Shown: piece by piece, positions 1 through 9,379 of the stretch
Position numbering within the stretch: the first letter of the stretch is position 1
How the letters are laid out: each line of letters begins with the position of its first letter
Assembly: GCF_000611675.1 (NCBI RefSeq)
Contig: NZ_JATV01000006.1
Span: 281,367 to 345,366, forward strand
Direction of reading: 5' to 3'
Length of the DNA: 64,000 bases
DNA from: Flavobacterium succinicans LMG 10402
GTDB taxonomy: Bacteria > Bacteroidota > Bacteroidia > Flavobacteriales > Flavobacteriaceae
Made by a program: the position numbers and the translations under genes
The notes under the pieces: model-generated
The model's input: the letters and a program-made list of their open reading frames with translations, nothing else
Told to the model about the DNA's origin: nothing
Databases searched by the model: none

Positions 1-1540
1 ATTTAAAACTCGCATAGCCTAAATTATAATTACTGTTTTTGAATTCGGGTGTCGCAGTGGCACTAGATAAACTGGCAAATTGTTTAAAACCTGCCAAAGC
101 CGTAGCATAATCTTCTAAGACAAAATCCGATTCAGCTTTCCAAAACGTGGCGCGAGCGTTGATTGCAGGATCTTTTGATTCGTTTATGGCTCGGGTAAAA
201 AGCTTGTTTGCTGTGGCATAATCACCAGCCGTAACCGCTTCGATTCCGCTGTAAAACAACACTTTTTGATACACGATTTTATTCTCTGCCGTTTTATTTC
301 TTTCCAATAAAACGAGGGCTTCTTTGTAATTTTTAGAAGAGATATAAGAATCAATCAACAATTTCTCTACTTCACTCGCATTCGCATTTCGTGGATATTT
401 TTCTAAAAAAGCTAACAAAATAGAAGGCACACTTTCGTATGAATTTCCAATTTCATAACTCAATTTGGCATAATTCAACCTAGCGTCTTCTTGAAGCTCT
501 GCATTGAAATCCATCTCAGAGGCATTCTTAAACGCATGCAAAGCTTGTGTTTTTTGTCCCAAATCCAAATACGATTCGCCTAAATGATAATAGGCATTTT
601 GGGCCACAAAATCTTTTCCGTCAATGATTTTATTAAACTGAGCAATGGCGTTTTCATATTGTTTTTGCTGATAATACGCATAGCCCAATTGATAAAAATC
701 GGTATTGTTCCACTTGCCTTTTTTTCCTTTATATTCAGATAAATACGGAATCGCTTTTTCGTAGTTTTTGAGGTTAAAATAACTTTCTCCTATAATTTTA
801 TTTAGTTCAGACAACTCCATTTCATTCGATTGAGCCATCGCTTTCAAACCCAAATCAATCGCTTTTTGGAAATTACCCAACTTAAAATTCATATCCGCCT
901 GAAAATACGATAACTTCTCTTTGTATTTTTCTTCACCTGAAACCTCATCAAAATACTTTGTTGCCGCTTTGTAATCATCGCCTTCATACGCCATAAAGCC
1001 CAAGTAATACTTGGCTTGAGCACCGTATTCTGGCGTATTCACAACAGTATTCAAATATTTTATAGCCTCTTTTTTCTTTCTGGCATTGTAATAACTGTAG
1101 CCTTTTTGAAAATTGAATTTATCCAATTCTTTTTTGCTAAGCTCGTTACTTTCCACTTTATCAAACCAAAACAAAGCTTTCGGAAAATTATTCTTTTCAA
1201 AATAAAAATGAGCCACTTCAAGATACGCCTGATTGCGTTTGATGTTCGTTGGATACCTCGTCACGAAATGTTCTACCAACTGATCCGCATTCGGCTGTTG
1301 CGTACGAATCGCACAATTGGCCACATAATAGGCGCAATCGGCCAAAATTTCTTCCTGATTTGTTTTTTTGGCAACTTGTTCAAAAATCACTTTTGCAGCA
1401 GCATATTGCTGATCGTTATACAACAAAAGTGCCGTATTAAAATCCTTTAAATCATGAGTATAAAGGGTTGATTTTTGAGCAGAAACAATAGAAAAAGTAA
1501 GTAGAAAAGGCAAGAAAAAAAGCCTGTAAAATATACGCAT
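1..1540 (-). CDS. Secreted tetratricopeptide-repeat protein, 3' end outside window
   Basis: The reading frame opens at the ATG complementary to 1538-1540 and stays open to the window edge, so about 513 residues of the N-terminal part are present. The first 22 residues (MRIFYRLFFLPFLLTFSIVSAQ) are a clear Sec signal peptide. The rest is a run of TPR-like helical pairs with the usual spacing of Tyr, Ala, Gly and Leu, for example repeated units ending in YYLGFMAYEGDDYKAATKYF and YQLGYAYYQQKQYENAIAQF. TPR arrays are protein-docking scaffolds, and in this group such proteins sit in the periplasm or on the outer membrane. The partner is unknown. It is divergent from ftsE across a 349-base gap holding a hairpin repeat. 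Fold certain, function not assigned. Confidence 0.85.
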   Translation of the reverse strand, partial: MRIFYRLFFLPFLLTFSIVSAQKSTLYTHDLKDFNTALLLYNDQQYAAAKVIFEQVAKKTNQEEILADCAYYVANCAIRTQQPNADQLVEHFVTRYPTNIKRNQAYLEVAHFYFEKNNFPKALFWFDKVESNELSKKELDKFNFQKGYSYYNARKKKEAIKYLNTVVNTPEYGAQAKYYLGFMAYEGDDYKAATKYFDEVSGEEKYKEKLSYFQADMNFKLGNFQKAIDLGLKAMAQSNEMELSELNKIIGESYFNLKNYEKAIPYLSEYKGKKGKWNNTDFYQLGYAYYQQKQYENAIAQFNKIIDGKDFVAQNAYYHLGESYLDLGQKTQALHAFKNASEMDFNAELQEDARLNYAKLSYEIGNSYESVPSILLAFLEKYPRNANASEVEKLLIDSYISSKNYKEALVLLERNKTAENKIVYQKVLFYSGIEAVTAGDYATANKLFTRAINESKDPAINARATFWKAESDFVLEDYATALAGFKQFASLSSATATPEFKNSNYNLGYASFK

Positions 1541-1640
1541 TTTGCTTATTTTTTAATCATTCAAATATATCATATTATCACCTTACTAACGATGCTTTAT
1601 AACATTTTATTATCATTCAAAACCCTTTACTTATTTTCTT

Positions 1641-1761
1641 GAAGCGGCAACAATAGGCTTATTTAGCCACATCGTCCTGCTCTTCGCTATATCTTTTTTG
1701 TATAACAGGCAGTTAAAAAACTGTCTGTTATACAAAAAAGGATGCCGCTGCGATCATTGCT
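1641..1761 (-). repeat. Intergenic hairpin repeat, copy 1
   Basis: This lies in the 349-base gap between the divergent TPR and ftsE genes. A 22-base stem (1693-1714 with 1719-1740, one G:T-type mismatch, AAAA loop) is flanked, read on the minus strand, by AGCGGCATCCTTTT before it and AAAGATATAGCGAAGAGCAG after it. Related flanks surround different hairpins at 25826-25935 and 33139-33190. The hairpin is strong and has A/T runs on both sides, so it could terminate transcription either way, although no gene ends here. I see no other feature in the gap and no confident promoter for either gene. Confidence 0.75.
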
Positions 1762-1889
1762 ATAAAGAAACAATAGTGATTTTTTACAAACAATTTTTAA
1801 GGACAGTATCGTTTTTTATTCGAATGCGTTGAATTTATTTTGAATCCAAACACTAACTTCTTACTTTTACGCAATAAATCACTTCAATC

Positions 1890-2573
1890 ATGTCACAAAC
1901 CGTATTAGCTTTACACAACGTAACCATATATCAAGAAGGAAGAACCATTTTATCCGAAGTAAATTTAGAGGTAAATCATGGTGAGTTTATCTACATTATT
2001 GGAAAAACGGGATCTGGAAAAAGTAGTTTATTAAAAACCCTTTACGGCGACTTACCCTTAACAGAAGGGAACGGACATATTGTAGATTTCAGTCTAGAAA
2101 CCCTAAAAGAAGACGAGATCCCCTTTTTGAGACGCAAAATCGGAATCGTATTTCAGGATTTCAAACTCTTACCCGATCGTTCTGTAAACGATAATATGCT
2201 TTTTGTACTCAAAGCAACAGGTTGGACAGAGGCAGTTGCCATGAATGACAAAATCGAAGAAGTGCTTACCAAAGTAGGCATGCAAGATTTTGGCAACAAA
2301 ATGCCACACCAACTTTCGGGCGGAGAACAACAACGAGTAGCCATTGCCAGAGCCTTGCTTAACGATCCTGAATTCATCTTAGCCGACGAACCTACCGGAA
2401 ATTTGGATCCTCAAACCAGTGCCGAAGTACTTGAATTGCTTAAAAAAATCAATGCCAACGGAAAAACCATCATCATGGCCACTCACGATTATGCCTTGTT
2501 GCTAAAATACCCCTCCAAAACATTGAAGTGCGAAGATTCTAAAATTTTTGAAGTGGTTCAGCGCACGGTATAA
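1890..2573 (+). CDS. ftsE: Cell-division ABC transporter ATPase FtsE
   Basis: A 227-residue ABC ATPase of FtsE size. It shows Walker A (residues 38-45, GKTGSGKS), the signature [15 protein letters not shown], and Walker B with the D-loop ([13 protein letters not shown]). FtsE pairs with the membrane protein FtsX at the division site and controls periplasmic peptidoglycan hydrolases by ATP-driven conformational change. No ftsX lies beside it; separate ftsE and ftsX would have to be confirmed elsewhere in the genome. The stop codon shares one base with the ATG of the downstream glycosyltransferase, so the two are probably co-translated. Other MacB/LolD-type ATPases are similar, but the short length and the DEPTGNLD motif without extra domains favour FtsE. 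Confidence 0.85.
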   Translation: MSQTVLALHNVTIYQEGRTILSEVNLEVNHGEFIYIIGKTGSGKSSLLKTLYGDLPLTEGNGHIVDFSLETLKEDEIPFLRRKIGIVFQDFKLLPDRSVNDNMLFVLKATGWTEAVAMNDKIEEVLTKVGMQDFGNKMPHQLSGGEQQRVAIARALLNDPEFILADEPTGNLDPQTSAEVLELLKKINANGKTIIMATHDYALLLKYPSKTLKCEDSKIFEVVQRTV

Positions 2574-3469
2574 TGCTTTCTGTTCTTATTCCGGTATACA
2601 ATTATGCGGTATTTCCATTAGTTTTGGAAGTACACAAACAATGTATTGCCGCCGGAATTCAATTCGAAATCCTTTGCCAAGACGATTTTTCTACATCACA
2701 TATAGAAGAAAATCTTGCTATTGAAAAGCTACCCTATTGCACTTTTTCTAAAAACAAAGTCAATTTAGGTAGAGGAAACAATCGAAACCTACTGATTCAA
2801 AAAGCTCAATTTGACTGGTTACTTCTTTTGGATTGCGACACCTTTCCTAGAGATTCTTTTTTTATCAAAAACTATCTTTCGTTTATACAAAAACCGATGT
2901 CATCTTTGGTTTTTGGAGGTATTATATATCATCCCAAAAAGCCACACAACTCACAATTGTTACGCTGGGTGTATGGTCAAAAAAGAGAAGCACTTCCTTG
3001 CAACATCAGGAATAAAAAACCCAACAGCAGCGCTTTAACTTCTAATTTATTAATCAAAAAAGAAATCGCTACACAATTTCCGTTTCCAGAATCTCTAAAA
3101 GAATACGGATATGAAGATTTTTGTTTTCTCACCAATTTAGCTTCACAGAACATTACTGTATTCCATCTTGACAACCCTACTTTTCATCTCAATTTAGAAA
3201 CTTCAACAGCTTTTTTAGCCAAAACAGAAATGGCGCAAAAAAACTTGTTGTTTTTAGTCCGCCATCAAATCATCGATACCAAAGAAAGCAAGATTGCTCG
3301 CGTATTTTTATTAGCAGAAAAATTAAAATTAGTGGGACTACTCAGTTGGTTGTTTCAAAAAACGAAAAAGAAAGTCAGCCAAAATTTGTGTTCAAAAAAA
3401 CCATCATTACTCCTTTTCGATTGGTACAAATTGGGTTATTTATGTCACTTGCAAACTAACGCTGTATAA
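2573..3469 (+). CDS. Family 2 glycosyltransferase
   Basis: A 298-residue protein with the GT2 (GT-A fold) N-terminus: VLIPVYNY as first strand, LCQDDFS as the nucleotide-binding acidic motif, NLGRGNNRN, and the metal-binding DxD-like LLLLDCDTFP around residue 85-95. GT2 enzymes transfer a sugar from a nucleotide donor to a lipid-linked or protein acceptor at the cytoplasmic face of the membrane. No transmembrane segment is obvious. It overlaps ftsE by one base and converges on the next gene with a 14-base 3' overlap. Its position at the edge of the polysaccharide cluster suggests surface-glycan assembly; donor and acceptor are unknown. Confidence 0.85.
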   Translation: MLSVLIPVYNYAVFPLVLEVHKQCIAAGIQFEILCQDDFSTSHIEENLAIEKLPYCTFSKNKVNLGRGNNRNLLIQKAQFDWLLLLDCDTFPRDSFFIKNYLSFIQKPMSSLVFGGIIYHPKKPHNSQLLRWVYGQKREALPCNIRNKKPNSSALTSNLLIKKEIATQFPFPESLKEYGYEDFCFLTNLASQNITVFHLDNPTFHLNLETSTAFLAKTEMAQKNLLFLVRHQIIDTKESKIARVFLLAEKLKLVGLLSWLFQKTKKKVSQNLCSKKPSLLLFDWYKLGYLCHLQTNAV

Positions 3470-4559
3470 TCAAACTATCGAACAAGGCTTTCCATTGGTG
3501 CATAATAGTATTTAGCTCATAGTTAGCTATACTTTTTTGAGCATTTTCACCCATCGTTTTTCTCATTTTTTCATCCTGAAAAAGCAAAACCAATCGTTCC
3601 ACAAATGCATCAACATTACCATCCTCAACCAAAAAGCCATTTACACCATCAGTGATAATTGACCTTGGACCTACTGGACAATCGTAAGCCACACAAGGCA
3701 AACCAGAAGCCATAGCCTCAAGCAGCACCAAACCCAATCCTTCATAACGTGAAGTCATCACAAACACAGCACTATCTAAATAAACCGTCTCAACGGCCAC
3801 AACAGGTGGATAAAACGTAACGCTACTTTCAACACCTAATGCCTGAGCCAACGGAAGCAATTGGGTTTCAGGATTCAAAACGCCATAAATACAAAGTTCC
3901 CATTCGGGTTGAAGTTTAGCCACTTGCTGCCATATCACCAGCAAACGGTCCAATCCTTTTTCATAGGCATTTCTGGCAATTGCCACTACGCGTTTAGAAC
4001 TGATTTGCTTCTTTTCTGAAGTTCTAATTACTAAGGGATTGGTAATAATGGTACAATTTGAAGCAGGCCACTCTTTGGCGCTTTCAGCATTCAAAACAAC
4101 GAAGGCATCAAATTGCTTGGCTGCCCATTCTTTAAACCAAAGGGTGTAATTGTATTTCATTTTGTTCAAAAAGGAAATAGAAAACGGCGCTTCTTTTTGG
4201 TATTTCGACCCGTGACATTCGAATACAATGGGTATTTTTTTGTTTAATAAAAATGGAACCAAATAGGCTTTCAATCCATTGTCTGCAACAATAATACTAT
4301 CGGGTTGTAAAGAAAGTGCTAATTCCTTAAGTTGCTTTTTATATTGAAAAACAGCCTTCATCGATTGCCCTTTTCGCTCAATATCATGCCAAACAATAGT
4401 AGGATGAAAATCAAAAAAGGGATTTTTATGGCCTTCATTTTGGGTAACTACGTGGATTTCATAACCCCATTTTTCAATAAAATAATGCGTTTTTAGAGAA
4501 AGTATTTTGGCCACACCTCCCGCATTATTGACAGAGGGAATCAGATAAAGCAATTTCAT
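3456..4559 (-). CDS. Family 4 glycosyltransferase
   Basis: A 367-residue GT-B protein. The N-terminal half begins MKLLYLIPSVNNAGGVAKIL, the typical acceptor-side Rossmann strand and glycine loop. The C-terminal half carries the donor-site signature of GT4 enzymes (EGLGLVLLEAMASGLPCVAYD, an E-x7-E arrangement) followed by DGVNGFLVEDG. It would use a nucleotide sugar and retain anomeric configuration. The start overlaps the stop of fdtA in an ATGA junction, so it is translationally coupled to the dTDP-sugar gene. Sugar specificity cannot be read from sequence. Confidence 0.88.
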   Translation of the reverse strand: MKLLYLIPSVNNAGGVAKILSLKTHYFIEKWGYEIHVVTQNEGHKNPFFDFHPTIVWHDIERKGQSMKAVFQYKKQLKELALSLQPDSIIVADNGLKAYLVPFLLNKKIPIVFECHGSKYQKEAPFSISFLNKMKYNYTLWFKEWAAKQFDAFVVLNAESAKEWPASNCTIITNPLVIRTSEKKQISSKRVVAIARNAYEKGLDRLLVIWQQVAKLQPEWELCIYGVLNPETQLLPLAQALGVESSVTFYPPVVAVETVYLDSAVFVMTSRYEGLGLVLLEAMASGLPCVAYDCPVGPRSIITDGVNGFLVEDGNVDAFVERLVLLFQDEKMRKTMGENAQKSIANYELNTIMHQWKALFDSLIIQR

Positions 4560-4963
4560 TGTTTGGATGCCAAAAATTGTGGATAGTCTCGAATATAATC
4601 CGATTCTTCAAAAACATCCGATGCCAAAACCAAACAAACAGCACCCGAAGAAAAATTTTGTAATTCTCTCCAAATCCCTGTCGGAATTAGTAATCCAACC
4701 GAAGGTTTATTGAGTAAAATTGTTTTTTTATCCAAGCCATCATCTAACACCACTTCAAAACTGCCGCTTAAAGCAATCAAAACTTCTTGCTGAACAATAT
4801 GCGAATGTCCTCCTCTAAATGCCGAACTTGGCACATCAAAAAGGTAATAAACTCGTTTGAAATCGAAGGTTAAGATATCCTTTTGAATAAATCCTAAATT
4901 CCCTCGAGTGTCTTCTACCACTGGAATTGCAATCGTTTTTAGGTCTTTAAGAGTAGTTTTCAT
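4556..4963 (-). CDS. fdtA: FdtA/QdtA-type dTDP-4-oxo-6-deoxyglucose ketoisomerase (WxcM-like cupin)
   Basis: A 135-residue single-domain cupin. Family marks are RGNLGFIQKD near the start, the RVYYLFDVP strand, and RGGHSHIVQQEVLIALSGSFEVVLDDG, which holds the catalytic His pair. FdtA and QdtA isomerise dTDP-4-oxo-6-deoxyglucose to the 3-oxo sugar, the substrate for a 3-aminotransferase. The DegT-family gene at 8270-9379 is the expected next enzyme, giving dTDP-Fuc3N or dTDP-Qui3N. FdtA and QdtA differ only in product stereochemistry, which I cannot decide here. The gene overlaps neighbours by four bases on both sides. rmlA and rmlB, which make the substrate, are not in the window. Confidence 0.8.
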   Translation of the reverse strand: MKTTLKDLKTIAIPVVEDTRGNLGFIQKDILTFDFKRVYYLFDVPSSAFRGGHSHIVQQEVLIALSGSFEVVLDDGLDKKTILLNKPSVGLLIPTGIWRELQNFSSGAVCLVLASDVFEESDYIRDYPQFLASKQ

Positions 4964-5784
4964 TGGGTAATTTCTAAGTATTTTTTGCGCCCATTAAACG
5001 CAAATTGAATGGCTTTGGGTGTTTCTTTTAGCCTTATCTTTTTCTGTTTTACATCATAAAACACTTTTTGTAAAACGCGAAAAATCCAATTGCTCATTCC
5101 TATACGTTTCAAAAAAGCGCCTTGAATGTAATACCGTTGCAAAAACGATACTTTATCTGTAGTCGTTTGTGTCTCATGGGCAGCAATTACTTTGGGAACA
5201 AAAGAAATTTGCTGTTGTTGACCGTACAAATCCATTAAAAAAATCGCTTCTTCACCCATCTCAAAGGTCGCTCCTAATCCAAAATGAGTATCAAATTCAA
5301 TTCCTGAGGCGTCCAAAATGGCTTTATTTATCGTTATTTCAATTGACATTACAGAAAACAAAGTCAATGGTTTTAAAAACTTTTGACTCTTCTTTGGATA
5401 TTTTTTAAACAACTTCCTATTTTCGTTTTCAATCTGAAAACTAATCACTGCTGCATCGGGAAACAGTTCATAAGCAGCGACAATTGTTTCTATAAAATCA
5501 GGTTGAAATACTTCATCGTCATCTGCCAAAATTAAAATTTCTCCTTGGGAATTTTTCAATCCCAAATTCCTACTTTTAGACAACCCTATTTCAAAGGAAT
5601 TAATGACTTTGACAGTAGGAAAACTGGAGGTTAAAATAGCATTTTCATCGGTTTGATTGACGATTAAAATTGAAAAATCAGCAAAATGAGCAAAAGGAAA
5701 CATCGGAATCAAAAAATCCAACGAATTCCTATTCATCGTTGCAATTATAATTTCAACAGCCTCTTTTGTATAGCGAATATTCAA
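4960..5784 (-). CDS. Family 2 glycosyltransferase, probable TTG start
   Basis: A GT2 protein of 274 residues if started at the TTG complementary to 5782-5784. The first GT-A strand (VEIIIATMNR), the motif SKSRNLGLKNSQGEILILADDDEVF (DDD metal site) and the C-terminal helices are all present. An ATG-only start would be the Met inside IIIATMNR and would cut off the first beta strand, while the open frame further upstream runs into the promoter and the start of the divergent gene. A TATATTTG box at 5803-5810 on this strand places the transcription start just upstream of the TTG. It overlaps fdtA by four bases. Donor and acceptor unknown. Confidence 0.8.
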   Translation of the reverse strand: MNIRYTKEAVEIIIATMNRNSLDFLIPMFPFAHFADFSILIVNQTDENAILTSSFPTVKVINSFEIGLSKSRNLGLKNSQGEILILADDDEVFQPDFIETIVAAYELFPDAAVISFQIENENRKLFKKYPKKSQKFLKPLTLFSVMSIEITINKAILDASGIEFDTHFGLGATFEMGEEAIFLMDLYGQQQQISFVPKVIAAHETQTTTDKVSFLQRYYIQGAFLKRIGMSNWIFRVLQKVFYDVKQKKIRLKETPKAIQFAFNGRKKYLEITQ

Positions 5785-5802
5785 TTTGTTCTTACATTTA
5801 CA

Positions 5803-5810
5803 CAAATATA
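5803..5810 (-). promoter_or_regulatory. Bacteroidota-type -7 promoter box
   Basis: TATATTTG on the minus strand fits TAnnTTTG and lies 19 bases before the proposed TTG start of the GT2 gene. No clear TTTG -33 element is seen. Confidence 0.5.
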
Positions 5811-5828
5811 GAAAAATAGGGTTTGTAA

Positions 5829-6968
5829 ATGAAAATACTTTTGATTGGCGAATACAGCAGGTTGCACAATTCTTTAAAAGAAGGCTTGGTGGCATTGGGT
5901 CATGAAGTCGTACTTGTAGCCTCGGGTGATGCTTTCAAAAACTTCCCTTCTGATTATTCGTTTCGAGCCCAAATTACCAATAGTAATTGGTTTTTTAAGA
6001 AAACAAGAAACCTTATTTACAGTGTAACTCGAATTGAAATGGAGCAGATAGAACATGCGATTCGTTTTTACTTTTTACTTCCAAAGCTTAATAAATTTGA
6101 CCATGTGCAACTCATTAACTCAGATGCATTAGCCACTTTTCCTTGGGTTTCGAGATTTCTATATCGCAAGTTATTTCAAAATATAAAAAGTAGAAGTTTG
6201 GTGGTTTGCGGTGACGAAACGCCCGTCATTGATTATTTGCTAAAAAAAGAATTGCCTTATTCTATTTTGACGCCTTTTTTTGAAGATGCTACACTCAAAA
6301 ATCATTTTTATTACCCTTTAAAATACACCAAACCAGCTTACAGAAAAACCTTCGAATGGTTAGCACAAAATTGTCAAACGATGACGACTTCTGATATGGA
6401 TTATAAAATTCCGATGGAACGTATGGGATTCAATGCACCCTTGATTCCTAATCCGGTAAATTGTGAAAAGATTCCTTTTGAAGCCATAAGCCATCTTGAA
6501 CCCGTTGTGATTTTCTTAGGTATTAATCGAGGGAGTTATATTAAAAAAGGAATACCTTATTTTGAAAAAGCATTGGCCGAAATTGAGAAAAAATTCGGTA
6601 GTAAAGTTCGTATCTCTATTTGCGAAAACCAACCCTATGAAGCTTACATCAGCCTGTACAATAAAGCACATATCGTGCTGGACCAAATTTATGCTATGGA
6701 CCAAGGGTATAACGCTTTGGAAGCTATGGCAAAAGGAAAAGTAGTTTTTACGGGTGCTAACGAGGCGTTTACGAATTATTATGGTTTAAATGAAAATGTA
6801 GCAATTCACACGATACCAGATAAAGATTACCTTGTGAACCAATTATCCCACTTAATCGAAAACCCAAGCAAACTAAAGGAAATTGGAGAACGAGCAAGAG
6901 CATTCATAGAAAAAGAACATCATTATAAAAAAATCGCAGAACAATATCTTGCGGCTTGGAAACTTTAA
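5829..6968 (+). CDS. GT-B glycosyltransferase
   Basis: A 379-residue protein beginning MKILLIGEYSRLHNSLKEGLVALGHEVVLV, the N-terminal Rossmann strand of GT-B enzymes. The C-terminal half has a GT4-like donor domain: VIFLGINRGSYIKKGIPYFEKAL, HIVLDQIYAMDQGYNALEAMAKGKVVF (the E of the family signature) and a closing helix FIEKEHHYKKIAEQYLAAW. It is the only plus-strand gene inside the minus-strand polysaccharide cluster, divergent from the GT2 gene and overlapping the 3' end of the flippase gene by four bases. Probably adds a sugar to the same surface glycan; specificity unknown. Confidence 0.8.
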   Translation: MKILLIGEYSRLHNSLKEGLVALGHEVVLVASGDAFKNFPSDYSFRAQITNSNWFFKKTRNLIYSVTRIEMEQIEHAIRFYFLLPKLNKFDHVQLINSDALATFPWVSRFLYRKLFQNIKSRSLVVCGDETPVIDYLLKKELPYSILTPFFEDATLKNHFYYPLKYTKPAYRKTFEWLAQNCQTMTTSDMDYKIPMERMGFNAPLIPNPVNCEKIPFEAISHLEPVVIFLGINRGSYIKKGIPYFEKALAEIEKKFGSKVRISICENQPYEAYISLYNKAHIVLDQIYAMDQGYNALEAMAKGKVVFTGANEAFTNYYGLNENVAIHTIPDKDYLVNQLSHLIENPSKLKEIGERARAFIEKEHHYKKIAEQYLAAWKL

Positions 6969-8269
6969 CTCTTCGGTAAAAATAGTTTTCTAAACACTAA
7001 CAAAATCAATACAAAACCTAAGGCACTAGCGTAGCAATACGCTTGAATCGCTCCCTCATATCCCCGAGTTTTTATCCAATACAGTGATAATAGTAAATAG
7101 CTTAGATTAAAAGTTATTTCAAGAAAAAAATAAACTTTGAGTCGTGCTTTGACCAAAATTTGGTAGCCAAAAGCTAAAGTTAGTATTTTAAAAAAATCAC
7201 CTAAAAATTGCCAAATCAATACCGATTGTAATTTCAAAAATTCAGGGGTAAATACCCACTTCAAAATCCATTCTTTGGCAAAAAACAAAACCAATAACAT
7301 TACTAAAAACAAAGGAACAAAAGACGAAAAGTACACCTTTACTTCTTGCTTAAAAGCGTCCTCGGTTGACAATGACGCTAATTTTGGCATATAATACAAT
7401 GACAATCCCGAAGTAAAAAAAAGCATATAAAAACTAGATAATTTGGTAGTAGCTTCCCAAAAACCAGCTTCGACTAAAGAATAATTTACAGTAATTGCAT
7501 TCCGTATCAAAAGCAGTGTTAACGGAGCAATAATGGCCGTAAGCAAAGCCATCGCAGAAAACTTTTGAATGGCCGTCACATATTCTTTTTTAATTAAAAA
7601 CCGAAAATGAAATTGAAAAAGGCGTTTGTCTTTTATGACAAAAACTAAAGTAGCAAACACCATAAGTAGTTCACTTACTGCAATCGCCCATACCGCACCA
7701 CTAATGGTATGAAAATAAATCAAGCTTATGGTAACCAAAAAAACCAAAACAGAAGAAACCAATTGCACTAAAACAATAGTTTTGAACTGTTCCAATCCAT
7801 TATAAATGGCTAACCAAAACGTATTAAGCAATACCAACGGCAAAGACAAACCTACTATTCGGATTGGAGTAGTCCATTGGTTGGAATGAAACAAAAGCTG
7901 TCCGATAGCCTCCGCAAAACAGAAAACCCCAATGGCTAATAAAGAAGAAATAATAAAGAAAACGGATAGAAAAGTAGCATACAATTCCGAAAGTGCTTTT
8001 TTATTTTCTTTGTTCTCAGCTACTAATTTTACCAAAGAAGTACTAATACCAAGCGTTGCAACGGATTTTAGCATCGCACCCAGATTTCTAAAATTACCTA
8101 ATATGGCCATTCCAGAAGGCCCTAAAAAAACCGCAACCATCTTGTTCGAGATAAATCCCAATACAAAAGTAGTTCCTACCGAAAGTGAATTCACACTCAG
8201 CACCTTGAATAGATTATTTTCTTTAAAAAACTTCAAATACTTATTCTTAAAATGGCTCAAAATCAGCAA
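6965..8269 (-). CDS. Wzx-type polysaccharide flippase
   Basis: A 434-residue polytopic membrane protein with about 12 predicted transmembrane segments, beginning with a short amphipathic N-terminus and the MATE/PST-type segment VNSLSVGTTFVLGFISNKMVAVFLGPSGMAILGN. This is the O-antigen translocase family of the MOP superfamily, which flips undecaprenyl-linked oligosaccharide units to the periplasmic face. It starts directly after the stop codon of the aminotransferase gene with no gap, indicating one transcript with the 3-amino-sugar genes. Homologues named WzxE in the enterobacterial common antigen cluster also sit beside DegT-type genes. No Wzy polymerase is seen in the window. Confidence 0.85.
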   Translation of the reverse strand: MLILSHFKNKYLKFFKENNLFKVLSVNSLSVGTTFVLGFISNKMVAVFLGPSGMAILGNFRNLGAMLKSVATLGISTSLVKLVAENKENKKALSELYATFLSVFFIISSLLAIGVFCFAEAIGQLLFHSNQWTTPIRIVGLSLPLVLLNTFWLAIYNGLEQFKTIVLVQLVSSVLVFLVTISLIYFHTISGAVWAIAVSELLMVFATLVFVIKDKRLFQFHFRFLIKKEYVTAIQKFSAMALLTAIIAPLTLLLIRNAITVNYSLVEAGFWEATTKLSSFYMLFFTSGLSLYYMPKLASLSTEDAFKQEVKVYFSSFVPLFLVMLLVLFFAKEWILKWVFTPEFLKLQSVLIWQFLGDFFKILTLAFGYQILVKARLKVYFFLEITFNLSYLLLSLYWIKTRGYEGAIQAYCYASALGFVLILLVFRKLFLPKS

Positions 8270-9379
8270 CTAATATTGATTTAAGGCTTTGATAATAGCC
8301 CTAACTTCTTCATCCTCTAGAGCTGGATGTAGCGGAATACTCAAAACCTCCTCGTGTATCTTCTCGGTGAAGGGAAACGAGAGTGCATTCATTTGCGCCA
8401 AAGCCTTTTGCTTGTGCGGCGGAATGGGATAATGAATTGCTGTTTCGATGCCGTGTTGTTGTAAATAGACTTGTAATTCAGCCCTTCTTGAAATTCGAAT
8501 CACAAACAAATGGAAAACGTGATTTTTAGAAAAATCCCAAAATGGCAAGATGATTTTATCGTTTTTGATTTCGGTCAAATAACGTTTGGCAATACTTCTT
8601 CGCTTATCATTATCTGCATCTAAATTAGATAATTTCAGGTTCAAAAAAGCGGCTTGAATTTCATCCAATCTTGAATTTACACCAATAAATTCGTTCAGAT
8701 ATTTTGTTTCGGAACCATAATTACGAAGGGATTGTATCACTTTTGCCAATTGAGCATCATTGGTAACTACTGCTCCTCCATCGCCCAAAGCTCCTAAATT
8801 TTTACTCGGATAAAAACTGTAGGCAACAGCCCATAGTTCGTTTTTGGAATTTGGAATTTCAAAATTGGAATTTCTTTCAATCCCGTGAGCTTGCGCTGCA
8901 TCTTCCACAACAATCAAACTATGTTCAGTGGCGATAGCATTAATTCGCTCCATTTCTGCCAATTGACCATACAAATGAACTGCCAAAATAGCTTTGGTCT
9001 TTGGCGTTATTTTTTCTGGAATCAAATCAGGATTAATGTTGTAGGTTTCTATTCTTGGTTCTACCAAAACAGGAACCAAATCAGCAGCTAGGACCGCCAA
9101 AATAGTAGCAATATAGGTATTGGCTGGCACAATAACTTCATCCCCTTTTTGCAATTTACCTAATTGGATATAGCCTTTAAAAATCAAAATCAAAGCATCC
9201 AAACCATTGCCCACTCCCACACAATATTGGGTTTTACAATAGGTTGCAAAATTATTCTCGAAGGTTTCGACTTCTTTGCCTAAAATATACCAACCACGCT
9301 CTAAAACCGATTTCAATGTGTCTTGAAATGCCGTTTCATACCGTTCGTTTATTTTTTTTAAGTCTAGAAATCGTATCAT
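8270..9379 (-). CDS. fdtB: DegT/DnrJ/EryC1 sugar aminotransferase, FdtB/QdtB-like
   Basis: A 369-residue PLP enzyme. It shows GNGLDALILIFKG near residue 60, VVEDAAQAHG (Asp that contacts the pyridine nitrogen) and SFYPSKNLGALGDGGAVVTND with the Schiff-base Lys. It should transaminate the 3-oxo sugar made by FdtA, using glutamate, to a dTDP-3-amino-3,6-dideoxyhexose. Just after the VVEDAAQAHG motif the protein has IERNSNFEIPNSKNELW, longer and less conserved than expected there. The DNA coding it (about 8841-8880) resembles the intergenic TTCCAAATTCC-type repeats at 23164-23220 and 24710-24765, so the loop may derive from a repeat. It overlaps the upstream acyltransferase by four bases. Confidence 0.85.
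   Translation of the reverse strand: MIRFLDLKKINERYETAFQDTLKSVLERGWYILGKEVETFENNFATYCKTQYCVGVGNGLDALILIFKGYIQLGKLQKGDEVIVPANTYIATILAVLAADLVPVLVEPRIETYNINPDLIPEKITPKTKAILAVHLYGQLAEMERINAIATEHSLIVVEDAAQAHGIERNSNFEIPNSKNELWAVAYSFYPSKNLGALGDGGAVVTNDAQLAKVIQSLRNYGSETKYLNEFIGVNSRLDEIQAAFLNLKLSNLDADNDKRRSIAKRYLTEIKNDKIILPFWDFSKNHVFHLFVIRISRRAELQVYLQQHGIETAIHYPIPPHKQKALAQMNALSFPFTEKIHEEVLSIPLHPALEDEEVRAIIKALNQY

Noticed and set aside
1693..1740. Terminator for ftsE or the TPR gene
   Set aside because: Both genes are divergent from the hairpin, so no gene ends there; it is treated as a repeat.
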